NCBI RefSeq assembly: GCF_949987515.2
Contig: NC_082701.1
Coordinates: 38,395,755 to 38,459,754 of the forward strand
DNA: 64,000 bases
Origin: Delphinus delphis
Taxonomy: Eukaryota; Chordata; Mammalia; Artiodactyla; Delphinidae
Reading direction: 5' to 3'
Below, piece by piece: positions 37,364 through 51,178 of the stretch. The notes beneath the pieces were generated by a model. The model worked only from the letters and a program-made list of their open reading frames with translations. It was not told the origin of the DNA and searched no databases. Every line of letters starts with the position of its first letter. Position 1 is the stretch's first letter. Made by a program: the position numbers and the translations under genes.

Positions 37364-40126
37364 GTGGACACCTAGGAAGCTAGCGTGGGCACCCTGTTGC
37401 CGGCAGGAACACTGAGTAGCCCCAGGCGCACCTGGGTCTGCTAAGCAACATCCAGTCCCGTAGCCCTTTAGAGCCCCTCTGTGCATGCCGAGCGTAGGGA
37501 AACGCACTGCACTCACTTTTGGAGCGTCTTAATTTCCTCAGCACTCGCGCACGTTCACGAACACCGTTCTGGCACGTCCCACATGGCGTAGAAGTCTTAG
37601 GCGTTGCCCTAGTCTGAGCTGCACTCAGAGTAACCCTCGGCTTCGCATTCCATCCAGGACCTCCTGCCTGAAGTCACCATGCCTCCTAGAGGAAGTCGGC
37701 TTGCGTTCTGACTGCAGTTTAAGTCCTGTTCTTCCTGTGGCACTGCAGGCTTTCGAATAGCCTAGGCCCAGAGGAGCAGCTACGGCGTTCCTTGGTTGAG
37801 GCAGTTCGCTTGATGCAGAACACCCTACTTCGAGAAGCTGATTCAGGGAAGGAAACACAGGGTAACCTGTGTCTCTTTGGACTTGTTAGAAACCACAGTG
37901 GGGTATGCTGAGTGTGCCCATGGAAACGGGGGCCTGCTGGAACTAGCCTTGCTTTCCCATTTTGAAGGCCGCATTCATGCTGCGTTGAAGCTGCCTGATA
38001 TTCCCTGCACTTGATAGTCCTGTAAACACTGTAAGAATGCTTCTGGGGAGAAAATGAATTTGCTGTCTAAACCAGGTGCTTCCGTGACTGCGGTGTGGTC
38101 AGCCTGACAAGCTCTAGCACTGAAAGGAAACTCAACGTGTGAACTTGCCTCCAGTTGAAGCCCTTAGTAGCCATGTAGATACGGAGGCCTACAGCTCTTT
38201 CCATGAGTTCTTAGTCGCTTATATGCTTTATTTTAAAGGAAGTACACTTCTGAGGACTCCTAGTCCTCTCGGGTATGCATCATTTCCCCTCCAAGTTCAC
38301 TGAGTACCTCCAGAGCCCTGTGGGCCTGCTGCGAAACTTCCAGTCCCATTTGTTGATCCCTCGGAGGTCGTCTGTGCGTGCCTAGAGACGGGCAACACAC
38401 CGTACGTTCCTTGATGAGAGCTACGTTTCCAGAGACCTCGACCGGCCTCAGGACAACATTGCTGCTGAGTCCGAAGTGCCCAGGAAGACTTTGTCATGGC
38501 CCTGGTGTGAGCTGCCATGTGATAACACTCTGTTTTGAATGCTTCGAGGCTGTTTTGAATGCTTCGAGGCCCTCGTACCTGGAGTCACTCTGCTCGAGGA
38601 GAAAGTCAGCATCTTGCCATGCGGTGTCGCTGACGCCACACCCAGCAGAAACACATGCCTGGAAGTAAGGCCCTGATTTGCCGTGCAGAAGCGGAGGCGT
38701 GCAGCAGTTTCCATGAGCCGGTGGCCTGTGCTCTGCGTACCTTTAACGGCAGCACAGTTTTCTGGACACCTAGGAGGCTAGCGTGGGCACCCAGTTGCCG
38801 GCAGGAACACTGAGTACCCCCAGGCGCACCTGGGTCTGCTAAGCAACATCCAGTACCGTAGCCCTGTACAGCCCCTCTGTGCTTGCCGAGCGTAGGGCAA
38901 CGCACTGCACTCTCTTTTGAGGCGTCTTAATTTCCTCAGCACTCGCGCACGTTTACGAACTCCGTTCTGGCACGTCCCACATGGCGTAGAAGTCTTAGGC
39001 ATTGCCTTAGTCTGAGCAGCACTCAGAGTAACCCTCGGCTTCGCATTCCATCCAGGACCTCCTGCTTGAAATCACCGTGCCTCCTAGAGGAAGTCGGCTT
39101 GCGTTCTGACTGCAGTTTAAGTCCTTTTCTTCCTGCGGCCCTGCAGGCTTTTGAATAGCCACAGGCCCAGAGGAGCAGCTACGGCGTTCCTTGGTTGAGG
39201 CAGTTCGCTTGATGCAGAACACTCTACTTCGAGAAGCTGATTCAGGGAAAGACACACAGGGTAACCTGTGTCTCTTTGGACTTGTTAGAAACCACAGTGG
39301 GGTATGCTGAGTGTGCCCATGGAAACGGGGGCCTGCTGGAACTAGCCTTGCTTTCCCATTTTGAAGGCTGCATTCATGCTGCCTTGAAGCTGCCTGACAT
39401 CCCCTGCTCTTGACAGGCCTGTAAACCCTGTAAGAATGTTTCTGGGGAGAAAATGAATTTGCTATCTAAACCAGGTGCTTCTGCGCCTGCGGTGTGGTCA
39501 GCCTGACAAGCTCTAGCGCTAAAAGGAAACTCAACGTGTGAACTTGCCTCCAGTTTAGGCCCTTAGTACCCATGTAGATACGGAGGCATGCAGCTCTTTC
39601 CATGAGTTCTTAGTCGCTTATATGCTTTATTATAAAGGAAGAAAACTTCTGAGCGCTCCTAGGCCTCTCGTGTATGCATCATTTCCCCTCCAAGTTCACT
39701 GAGTACCTCCAGAGCCCTGTGGGCCGGCTGCGAATCTTCCAGTCCCATTTGTTGATCCCTCGGAGGCCGTCTGTGCGTGCCTAGAGACGGGCAACACACT
39801 GTACGTTCCTTGAGGAGAGCTACATTTCCAGAGACCTCGACCGGCCTCAGGACAACATTGCTGGTGAGTCCGAAGTGCCTAGGAAAACTTTGTCATGGCA
39901 CTTGTGTGAGCTGCCCTGTGATAATACTCTGCTTTGACTGTTTCGAGGCCCTCGTACCTGCAGTCACTCTGCTCGAGGAGAAAGTCAGCATCTTGCCATG
40001 CGGTGTCGCTGACGGCACACCCAGCAGAAACACATGCCTGGAAGTGAGGCCCTGATTTGCCGTGCAGAAGCGGAGGCGTGCAGCAGTTTCCATGAGCCGG
40101 TGGCCTGTGCTCTGCGTACCTTTAAC
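37364..40126 (+). repeat. D14 dimer (X 37364-38747, Y 38748-40126)
   Basis: Full-length unit. The Y carries tgcctagg, as in D1 and D6, and gagcgctcc, as in most left-half units, so it is mosaic between left-type and right-type variants. No private change noticed. Confidence 0.95.
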
Positions 40127-42889
40127 GTGGACACCTAGGAAGCTAGCGTGGGCACCCTGTTGCCGGCAGGAACACTGAGTAGCCCCAGGCGCACCTGGGT
40201 CTGCTAAGCAACATCCAGTCCCGTAGCCCTTTAGAGCCCCTCTGTGCATGCCGAGCGTAGGGAAACGCACTGCACTCACTTTTGGAGCGTCTTAATTTCC
40301 TCAGCACTCGCGCACGTTCACGAACACCGTTCTGGCACGTCCCACATGGCGTAGAAGTCTTAGGCGTTGCCCTAGTCTGAGCTGCACTCAGAGTAACCCT
40401 CGGCTTCGCATTCCATCCAGGACCTCCTGCCTGAAGTCACCATGCCTCCTAGAGGAAGTCGGCTTGCGTTCTGACTGCAGTTTAAGTCCTGTTCTTCCTG
40501 TGGCACTGCAGGCTTTCGAATAGCCTAGGCCCAGAGGAGCAGCTACGGCGTTCCTTGGTTGAGGCAGTTCGCTTGATGCAGAACACCCTACTTCGAGAAG
40601 CTGATTCAGGGAAGGAAACACAGGGTAACCTGTGTCTCTTTGGACTTGTTAGAAACCACAGTGGGGTATGCTGAGTGTGCCCATGGAAACGGGGGCCTGC
40701 TGGAACTAGCCTTGCTTTCCCATTTTGAAGGCCGCATTCATGCTGCGTTGAAGCTGCCTGATATTCCCTGCACTTGATAGTCCTGTAAACACTGTAAGAA
40801 TGCTTCTGGGGAGAAAATGAATTTGCTGTCTAAACCAGGTGCTTCCGTGACTGCGGTGTGGTCAGCCTGACAAGCTCTAGCACTGAAAGGAAACTCAACG
40901 TGTGAACTTGCCTCCAGTTGAAGCCCTTAGTAGCCATGTAGATACGGAGGCCTACAGCTCTTTCCATGAGTTCTTAGTCGCTTATATGCTTTATTTTAAA
41001 GGAAGTACACTTCTGAGGACTCCTAGTCCTCTCGGGTATGCATCATTTCCCCTCCAAGTTCACTGAGTACCTCCAGAGCCCTGTGGGCCTGCTGCGAAAC
41101 TTGCAGTCCCATTTGTTGATCCCTCGGAGGTCGTCTGTGCGTGCCTAGAGACGGGCAACACACCGTACGTTCCTTGATGAGAGCTACGTTTCCAGAGACC
41201 TCGACCGGCCTCAGGACAACATTGCTGCTGAGTCCGAAGTGCCCAGGAAGACTTTGTCATGGCCCTGGTGTGAGCTGCCATGTGATAACACTCTGTTTTG
41301 AATGCTTCGAGGCTGTTTTGAATGCTTCAAGGCCCTCGTACCTGGAGTCACTCTGCTCGAGGAGAAAGTCAGCATCTTGCCATGCGGTGTCGCTGACGCC
41401 ACACCCAGCAGAAACACATGCCTGGAAGTAAGGCCCTGATTTGCCGTGCAGAAGCGGAGGCGTGCAGCAGTTTCCATGAGCCGGTGGCCTGTGCTCTGCG
41501 TACCTTTAACGGCAGCACAGTTTTCTGGACACCTAGGAGGCTAGCGTGGGCACCCAGTTGCCGGCAGGAACACTGAGTACCCCCAGGCGCACCTGGGTCT
41601 GCTAAGCAACATCCAGTACCGTAGCCCTGTACAGCCCCTCTGTGCTTGCCGAGCGTAGGGCAACGCACTGCACTCTCTTTTGAGGCGTCTTAATTTCCTC
41701 AGCACTCGCGCACGTTTACGAACTCCGTTCTGGCACGTCCCACATGGCGTAGAAGTCTTAGGCATTGCCTTAGTCTGAGCAGCACTCAGAGTAACCCTCG
41801 GCTTCGCATTCCATCCAGGACCTCCTGCTTGAAATCACCGTGCCTCCTAGAGGAAGTCGGCTTGCGTTCTGACTGCAGTTTAAGTCCTTTTCTTCCTGCG
41901 GCCCTGCAGGCTTTTGAATAGCCACAGGCCCAGAGGAGCAGCTACGGCGTTCCTTGGTTGAGGCAGTTCGCTTGATGCAGAACACTCTACTTCGAGAAGC
42001 TGATTCAGGGAAAGACACACAGGGTAACCTGTGTCTCTTTGGACTTGTTAGAAACCACAGTGGGGTATGCTGAGTGTGCCCATGGAAACGGGGGCCTGCT
42101 GGAACTAGCCTTGCTTTCCCATTTTGAAGGCTGCATTCATGCTGCCTTGAAGCTGCCTGACATCCCCTGCTCTTGACAGGCCTGTAAACCCTGTAAGAAT
42201 GTTTCTGGGGAGAAAATGAATTTGCTATCTAAACCAGGTGCTTCTGCGCCTGCGGTGTGGTCACCCTGACAAGCTCTAGCGCTAAAAGGAAACTCAACGT
42301 GTGAACTTGCCTCCAGTTTAGGCCCTTAGTACCCATGTAGATACGGAGGCATGCAGCTCTTTCCATGAGTTCTTAGTCGCTTATATGCTTTATTATAAAG
42401 GAAGAAAACTTCTGAGGACTCCTAGGCCTCTCGTGTATGCATCATTTCCCCTCCAAGTTCACTGAGTACATCCAGAGCCCTGTGGGCCGGCTGCGAATCT
42501 TCCAGTCCCATTTGTTGATCCCTCGGAGGCCGTCTGTGCGTGCCTAGAGACGGGCAACACACTGTACGTTCCTTGAGGAGAGCTACATTTCCAGAGACCT
42601 CGACCGGCCTCAGGACAACATTGCTGCTGAGTCCGAAGTGCCCAGGAAAACTTTGTCATGGCACTTGTGTGAGCTGCCCTGTGATAATACTCTGCTTTGA
42701 CTGTTTCGAGGCCCTCGTACCTGCAGTCACTCTGCTCGAGGAGAAAGTCAGCATCTTGCCATGCGGTGTCGCTGACGGCACACCCAGCAGAAACACATGC
42801 CTGGAAGTAAGGCCCTGATTTGCCGTGCAGAAGCGGAGGCGTGCAGCAGTTTCCATGAGCCGGTGGCCTGTGCTCTGCGTACCTTTAAC
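40127..42889 (+). repeat. D15 dimer (X 40127-41510, Y 41511-42889)
   Basis: Full-length unit. A private G-to-A at 41329 lies in the second copy of the 20-bp X duplication, so the two copies differ here. The Y has C-to-A at 42470 (gagtacatcc) and G-to-C at 42627 (gctgctgag, the X-type base). The only other unit with both is D22. Confidence 0.95.
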
Positions 42890-45652
42890 GTGGACACCTA
42901 GGAAGCTAGCGTGGGCACCCTGTTGCCGGCAGGAACACTGAGTAGCCCCAGGCGCACCTGGGTCTGCTAAGCAACATCCAGTCCCGTAGCCCTTTAGAGC
43001 CCCTCTGTGCATGCCGAGCGTAGGGAAACGCACTGCACTCACTTTTGGAGCGTCTTAATTTCCTCAGCACTCGCGCACGTTCACGAACACCGTTCTGGCA
43101 CGTCCCACATGGCGTAGAAGTCTTAGGCGTTGCCCTAGTCTGAGCTGCACTCAGAGTAACCCTCGGCTTCGCATTCCATCCAGGACCTCCTGCCTGAAGT
43201 CACCATGCCTCCTAGAGGAAGTCGGCTTGCGTTCTGACTGCAGTTTAAGTCCTGTTCTTCCTGTGGCACTGCAGGCTTTCGAATAGCCTAGGCCCAGAGG
43301 AGCAGCTACGGCGTTCCTTGGTTGAGGCAGTTCGCTTGATGCAGAACACCCTACTTCGAGAAGCTGATTCAGGGAAGGAAACACAGGGTAACCTGTGTCT
43401 CTTTGGACTTGTTAGAAACCACAGTGGGGTATGCTGAGTGTGCCCATGGAAACGGGGGCCTGCTGGAACTAGCCTTGCTTTCCCATTTTGAAGGCCGCAT
43501 TCATGCTGCGTTGAAGCTGCCTGATATTCCCTGCACTTGATAGTCCTGTAAACACTGTAAGAATGCTTCTGGGGAGAAAATGAATTTGCTGTCTAAACCA
43601 GGTGCTTCCGTGACTGCGGTGTGGTCAGCCTGACAAGCTCTAGCACTGAAAGGAAACTCAACGTGTGAACTTGCCTCCAGTTGAAGCCCTTAGTAGCCAT
43701 GTAGATACGGAGGCCTACAGCTCTTTCCATGAGTTCTTAGTCGCTTATATGCTTTATTTTAAAGGAAGTACACTTCTGAGAACTCCTAGTCCTCTCGGGT
43801 ATGCATCATTTCCCCTCCAAGTTCACTGAGTACCTCCAGAGCCCTGTGGGCCTGCTGCGAAACTTGCAGTCCCATTTGTTGATCCCTCGGAGGTCGTCTG
43901 TGCGTGCCTAGAGACGGGCAACACACCGTACGTTCCTTGATGAGAGCTACGTTTCCAGAGACCTCGACCGGCCTCAGGACAACATTGCTGCTGAGTCCGA
44001 AGTGCCCAGGAAGACTTTGTCATGGCCCTGGTGTGAGCTGCCATGTGATAACACTCTGTTTTGAATGCTTCGAGGCTGTTTTGAATGCTTCGAGGCCCTC
44101 GTACCTGGAGTCACTCTGCTCGAGGAGAAAGTCAGCATCTTGCCATGCGGTGTCGCTGACGCCACACCCAGCAGAAACACATGCCTGGAAGTAAGGCCCT
44201 GATTTGCCGTGCAGAAGCGGAGGCGTGCAGCAGTTTCCATGAGCCGGTGGCCTGTGCTCTGCGTACCTTTAACGGCAGCACAGTTTTCTGGACACCTAGG
44301 AGGCTAGCGTGGGCACCCAGTTGCCGGCAGGAACACTGAGTACCCCCAGGCGCACCTGGGTCTGCTAAGCAACATCCAGTACCGTAGCCCTGTACAGCCC
44401 CTCTGTGCTTGCCGAGCGTAGGGCAACGCACTGCACTCTCTTTTGAGGCGTCTTAATTTCCTCAGCACTCGCGCACGTTTACGAACTCCGTTCTGGCACG
44501 TCCCACATGGCGTAGAAGTCTTAGGCATTGCCTTAGTCTGAGCAGCACTCAGAGTAACCCTCGGCTTCGCATTCCATCCAGGACCTCCTGCTTGAAATCA
44601 CCGTGCCTCCTAGAGGAAGTCGGCTTGCGTTCTGACTGCAGTTTAAGTCCTTTTCTTCCTGCGGCCCTGCAGGCTTTTGAATAGCCACAGGCCCAGAGGA
44701 GCAGCTACGGCGTTCCTTGGTTGAGGCAGTTCGCTTGATGCAGAACACTCTACTTCGAGAAGCTGATTCAGGGAAAGACACACAGGGTAACCTGTGTCTC
44801 TTTGGACTTGTTAGAAACCACAGTGGGGTATGCTGAGTGTGCCCATGGAAACAGGGGCCTGCTGGAACTAGCCTTGCTTTCCCATTTTGAAGGCTGCATT
44901 CATGCTGCCTTGAAGCTGCCTGACATCCCCTGCTCTTGACAGGCCTGTAAACCCTGTAAGAATGTTTCTGGGGAGAAAATGAATTTGCTATCTAAACCAG
45001 GTGCTTCTGCGCCTGCGGTGTGGTCACCCTGACAAGCTCTAGCGCTAAAAGGAAACTCAACGTGTGAACTTGCCTCCAGTTTAGGCCCTTAGTACCCATG
45101 TAGATACGGAGGCATGCAGCTCTTTCCATGAGTTCTTAGTCGCTTATATGCTTTATTATAAAGGAAGAAAACTTCTGAGGACTCCTAGGCCTCTCGTGTA
45201 TGCATCATTTCCCCTCCAAGTTCACTGAGTACCTCCAGAGCCCTGTGGGCCGGCTGCGAATCTTCCAGTCCCATTTGTTGATCCCTCGGAGGCCGTCTGT
45301 GCGTGCCTAGAGACGGGCAACACACTGTACGTTCCTTGAGGAGAGCTACATTTCCAGAGACCTCGACCGGCCTCAGGACAACATTGCTGGTGAGTCCGAA
45401 GTGCCCAGGAAAACTTTGTCATGGCACTTGTGTGAGCTGCCCTGTGATAATACTCTGCTTTGACTGTTTCGAGGCCCTCGTACCTGCAGTCACTCTGCTC
45501 GAGGAGAAAGTCAGCATCTTGCCATGCGGTGTCGCTGACGGCACACCCAGCAGAAACACATGTCTGGAAGTAAGGCCCTGATTTGCCGTGCAGAAGCGGA
45601 GGCGTGCAGCAGTTTCCATGAGCCGGTGGCCTGTGCTCTGCGTACCTTTAAC
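42890..45652 (+). repeat. D16 dimer (X 42890-44273, Y 44274-45652)
   Basis: Full-length unit. Private changes are G-to-A at 43781, G-to-A at 44853 (loss of a CpG in aaacggggg) and C-to-T at 45563. Confidence 0.95.
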
Positions 45653-48415
45653 GTGGACACCTAGGAAGCTAGCGTGGGCACCCTGTTGCCGGCAGGAACA
45701 CTGAGTAGCCCCAGGCGCACCTGGGTCTGCTAAGCAACATCCAGTCCCGTAGCCCTTTAGAGCCCCTCTGTGCATGCCGAGCGTAGGGAAACGCACTGCA
45801 CTCACTTTTGGAGCGTCTTAATTTCCTCAGCACTCGCGCACGTTCACGAACACCGTTCTGGCACGTCCCACATGGCGTACAAGTCTTAGGCGTTGCCCTA
45901 GTCTGAGCTGCACTCAGAGTAACCCTCGGCTTCGCATTCCATCCAGGACCTCCTGCCTGAAGTCACCATGCCTCCTAGAGGAAGTCGGCTTGCGTTCTGA
46001 CTGCAGTTTAAGTCCTGTTCTTCCTGTGGCACTGCAGGCTTTCGAATAGCCTAGGCCCAGAGGAGCAGCTACGGCGTTCCTTGGTTGAGGCAGTTCGCTT
46101 GATGCAGAACACCCTACTTCGAGAAGCTGATTCAGGGAAGGAAACACAGGGTAACCTGTGTCTCTTTGGACTTGTTAGAAACCACAGTGGGGTATGCTGA
46201 GTGTGCCCATGGAAACGGGGGCCTGCTGGAACTAGCCTTGCTTTCCCATTTTGAAGGCCGCATTCATGCTGCGTTGAAGCTGCCTGATATTCCCTGCACT
46301 TGATAGTCCTGTAAACACTGTAAGAATGCTTCTGGGGAGAAAATGAATTTGCTGTCTAAACCAGGTGCTTCCGTGACTGCGGTGTGGTCAGCCTGACAAG
46401 CTCTAGCACTGAAAGGAAACTCAACGTGTGAACTTGCCTCCAGTTGAAGCCCTTAGTAGCCATGTAGATACGGAGGCCTACAGCTCTTTCCATGAGTTCT
46501 TAGTCGCTTATATGCTTTATTTTAAAGGAAGTACACTTCTGAGGACTCCTAATCCTCTCGGATATGCATCATTTCCCCTCCAAGTTCACTGAGTACCTCC
46601 AGAGCCCTGTGGGCCTGCTGCGAAACTTCCAGTCCCATTTGTTGATCCCTCGGAGGTCGTCTGTGCGTGCCTAGAGACGGGCAACACACCGTACGTTCCT
46701 TGATGAGAGCTACGTTTCCAGAGACCTCGACCGGCCTCAGGACAACATTGCTGCTGAGTCCGAAGTGCCCAGGAAGACTTTGTCATGGCCCTGGTGTGAG
46801 CTGCCATGTGATAACACTCTGTTTTGAATGCTTCGAGGCTGTTTTGAATGCTTCGAGGCCCTCGTACCTGGAGTCACTCTGCTCGAGGAGAAAGTCAGCA
46901 TCTTGCCATGCGGTGTCGCTGACGCCACACCCAGCAGAAACACATGCCTGGAAGTAAGGCCCTGATTTGCCGTGCAGAAGCGGAGGCGTGCAGCAGTTTC
47001 CATGAGCCGGTGGCCTGTGCTCTGCGTACCTTTAACGGCAGCACAGTTTTCTGGACACCTAGGAGGCTAGCGTGGGCACCCAGTTGCCGGCAGGAACACT
47101 GAGTACCCCCAGGCGCACCTGGGTCTGCTAAGCAACATCCAGTACCGTAGCCCTGTACAGCCCCTCTGTGCTTGCCGAGCGTAGGGCAACGCACTGCACT
47201 CTCTTTTGAGGCGTCTTAATTTCCTCAGCACTCGCGCACGTTTACGAACTCCGTTCTGGCACGTCCCACATGGCGTAGAAGTCTTAGGCATTGCCTTAGT
47301 CTGAGCAGCACTCAGAGTAACCCTCGGCTTCGCATTCCATCCAGGACCTCCTGCTTGAAATCACCGTGCCTCCTAGAGGAAGTCGGCTTGCGTTCTGACT
47401 GCAGTTTAAGTCCTTTTCTTCCTGCGGCCCTGCAGGCTTTTGAATAGCCACAGGCCCAGAGGAGCAGCTACGGCGTTCCTTGGTTGAGGCAGTTCGCTTG
47501 ATGCAGAACACTCTACTTCGAGAAGCTGATTCAGGGAAAGACACACAGGGTAACCTGTGTCTCTTTGGACTTGTTAGAAACCACAGTGGGGTATGCTGAG
47601 TGTGCCCATGGAAACGGGGGCCTGCTGGAACTAGCCTTGCTTTCCCATTTTGAAGGCTGCATTCATGCTGCCTTGAAGCTGCCTGACATCCCCTGCTCTT
47701 GACAGGCCTGTAAACCCTGTAAGAATGTTTCTGGGGAGAAAATGAATTTGCTATCTAAACCAGGTGCTTCTGCGCCTGCGGTGTGGTCACCCTGACAAGC
47801 TCTAGCGCTAAAAGGAAACTCAACGTGTGAACTTGCCTCCAGTTTAGGCCCTTAGTACCCATGTAGATACGGAGGCATGCAGCTCTTTCCATGAGTTCTT
47901 AGTCGCTTATATGCTTTATTATAAAGGAAGAAAACTTCTGAGGACTCCTAGGCCTCTCGTGTATGCATCATTTCCCCTCCAAGTTCACTGAGTACCTCCA
48001 GAGCCCTGTGGGCCGGCTGCGAATCTTCCAGTCCCATTTGTTGATCCCTCGGAGGCCGTCTGTGCGTGCCTAGAGACGGGCAACACACTCTACGTTCCTT
48101 GAGGAGAGCTACATTTCCAGAGACCTCGACCGGCCTCAGGACAACATTGCTGGTGAGTCCGAAGTGCCCAGGAAAACTTTGTCATGGCACTTGTGTGAGC
48201 TGCCCTGTGATAATACTCTGCTTTGACTGTTTCGAGGCCCTCGTACCTGCAGTCACTCTGCTCGAGGAGAAAGTCAGCATCTTGCCATGCGGTGTCGCTG
48301 ACGGCACACCCAGCAGAAACACACGCCTGGAAGTGAGGCCCTGATTTGCCGTGCAGAAGCGGAGGCGTGCAGCAGTTTCCATGAGCCGGTGGCCTGTGCT
48401 CTGCGTACCTTTAAC
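45653..48415 (+). repeat. D17 dimer (X 45653-47036, Y 47037-48415)
   Basis: Full-length unit. Private changes are G-to-C at 45880 and G-to-A at 46562. With D18 it returns to the left-type cctaatcc form in X, between runs of cctagtcc units. Its Y has the cacactctacg and acacgcc left-type states. Confidence 0.95.
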
Positions 48416-51178
48416 GTGGACACCTAGGAAGCTAGCGTGGGCACCCTGTTGCCGGCAGGAACACTGAGTAGCCCCAGGCGCACCTGGGTCTGCTAAGCAA
48501 CATCCAGTCCCGTAGCCCTTTAGAGCCCCTCTGTGCATGCCGAGCGTAGGGAAACGCACTGCACTCACTTTTGGAGCGTCTTAATTTCCTCAGCACTCGC
48601 GCACGTTCACGAACACCGTTCTGGCACGTCCCACATGGCGTAGAAGTCTTAGGCGTTGCCCTAGTCTGAGCTGCACTCAGAGTAACCCTCGGCTTCGCAT
48701 TCCATCCAGGACCTCCTGCCTGAAGTCACCATGCCTCCTAGAGGAAGTCGGCTTGCGTTCTGACTGCAGTTTAAGTCCTGTTCTTCCTGTGGCACTGCAG
48801 GCTTTCGAATAGCCTAGGCCCAGAGGAGCAGCTACGGCGTTCCTTGGTTGAGGCAGTTCGCTTGATGCAGAACACCCTACTTCGAGAAGCTGATTCAGGG
48901 AAGGAAACACAGGGTAACCTGTGTCTCTTTGGACTTGTTAGAAACCACAGTGGGGTATGCTGAGTGTGCCCATGGAAACGGGGGCCTGCTGGAACTAGCC
49001 TTGCTTTCCCATTTTGAAGGCCGCATTCATGCTGCGTTGAAGCTGCCTGATATTCCCTGCACTTGATAGTCCTGTAAACACTGTAAGAATGCTTCTGGGG
49101 AGAAAATGAATTTGCTGTCTAAACCAGGTGCTTCCGTGACTGCGGTGTGGTCAGCCTGACAAGCTCTAGCACTGAAAGGAAACTCAACGTGTGAACTTGC
49201 CTCCAGTTGAAGCCCTTAGTAGCCATGTAGATACGGAGGCCTACAGCTCTTTCCATGAGTTCTTAGTCGCTTATATGCTTTATTTTAAAGGAAGTACACT
49301 TCTGAGGACTCCTAATCCTCTCGGGTATGCATCATTTCCCCTCCAAGTTCACTGAGTACCTCCAGAGCCCTGTGGGCCTGCTGCGAAACTTGCAGTCCCA
49401 TTTGTTGATCCCTCGGAGGTCGTCTGTGCGTGCCTAGAGACGGGCAACACACCGTACGTTCCTTGATGAGAGCTACGTTTCCAGAGACCTCGACCGGCCT
49501 CAGGACAACATTGCTGCTGAGTCCGAAGTGCCCAGGAAGACTTTGTCATGGCCCTGGTGTGAGCTGCCATGTGATAACACTCTGTTTTGAATGCTTCGAG
49601 GCTGTTTTGAATGCTTCGAGGCCCTCGTACCTGGAGTCACTCTGCTCGAGGAGAAAGTCAGCATCTTGCCATGCGGTGTCGCTGACGCCACACCCAGCAG
49701 AAACACATGCCTGGAAGTAAGGCCCTGATTTGCCGTGCAGAAGCGGAGGCGTGCAGCAGTTTCCATGAGCCGGTGGCCTGTGCTCTGCGTACCTTTAACG
49801 GCAGCACAGTTTTCTGGACACCTAGGAGGCTAGCGTGGGCACCCAGTTGCCGGCAGGAACACTGAGTACCCCCAGGCGCACCTGGGTCTGCTAAGCAACA
49901 TCCAGTACCGTAGCCCTGTACAGCCCCTCTGTGCTTGCCGAGCGTAGGGAAACGCACTGCACCCTCTTTTGAGGCGTCTTAATTTCCTCAGCACTCGCGC
50001 ACGTTTACGAACTCCGTTCTGGCACGTCCCACATGGCGTAGAAGTCTTAGGCATTGCCTTAGTCTGAGCAGCACTCAGAGTAACCCTCGTCTTCGCATTC
50101 CATCCAGGACCTCCTGCTTGAAATCACCGTGCCTCCTAGAGGAAGTCGGCTTGCGTTCTGACTGCAGTTTAAGTCCTTTTCTTCCTGCGGCCCTGCAGGC
50201 TTTTGAATAGCCACAGGCCCAGAGGAGCAGCTACGGCGTTCCTTGGTTGAGGCAGTTCGCTTGATGCAGAACACTCTACTTCGAGAAGCTGATTCAGGGA
50301 AAGACACACAGGGTAACCTGTGTCTCTTTGGACTTGTTAGAAACCACAGTGGGGTATGCTGAGTGTGCCCATGGAAACGGGGGCCTGCTGGAACTAGCCT
50401 TGCTTTCCCATTTTGAAGGCTGCATTCATGCTGCCTTGAAGCTGCCTGACATCCCCTGCTCTTGACAGGCCTGTAAACCCTGTAAGAATGTTTCTGGGGA
50501 GAAAATGAATTTGCTATCTAAACCAGGTGCTTCTGCGCCTGCGGTGTGGTCACCCTGACAAGCTCTAGCGCTAAAAGGAAACTCAACGTGTGAACTTGCC
50601 TCCAGTTTAGGCCCTTAGTACCCATGTAGATACGGAGGCATGCAGCTCTTTCCATGAGTTCTTAGTCGCTTATATGCTTTATTATAAAGGAAGAAAACTT
50701 CTGAGGACTCCTAGGCCTCTCGTGTATGCATCATTTCCCCTCCAAGTTCACTGAGTACCTCCAGAGCCCTGTGGGCCGGCTGCGAATCTTCCAGTCCCAT
50801 TTGTTGATCCCTCGGAGGCCGTCTGTGCGTGCCTAGAGACGGGCAACACACTGTACGTTCCTTGAGGAGAGCTACATTTCCAGAGACCTCGACCGGCCTC
50901 AGGACAACATTGCTGGTGAGTCCGAAGTGCCCAGGAAAACTTTGTCATGGCACTTGTGTGAGCTGCCCTGTGATAATACTCTGCTTTGACTGTTTCGAGG
51001 CCCTCGTACCTGCAGTCACTCTGCTCGAGGAGAAAGTCAGCATCTTGCCATGCGGTGTCGCTGACGGCACACCCAGCAGAAACACACGCCTGGAAGTGAG
51101 GCCCTGATTTGCCGTGCAGAAGCGGAGGCGTGCAGCAGTTTCCATGAGCCGGTGGCCTGTGCTCTGCGTACCTTTAAC
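48416..51178 (+). repeat. D18 dimer (X 48416-49799, Y 49800-51178)
   Basis: Full-length unit. Private changes are T-to-C at 49963 and G-to-T at 50090. The Y combines the X-like agggaaacg, cacactgtacg and an acacgcc/gtgagg tail; the same combination recurs three dimers later in D21. Confidence 0.95.

Noticed and set aside
36929..37516. 195-codon minus-strand frame and 121-codon plus-strand frame in D13
   Set aside because: Both result from the +4-bp templated insertion at 37270-37280 and are absent from all other dimers.
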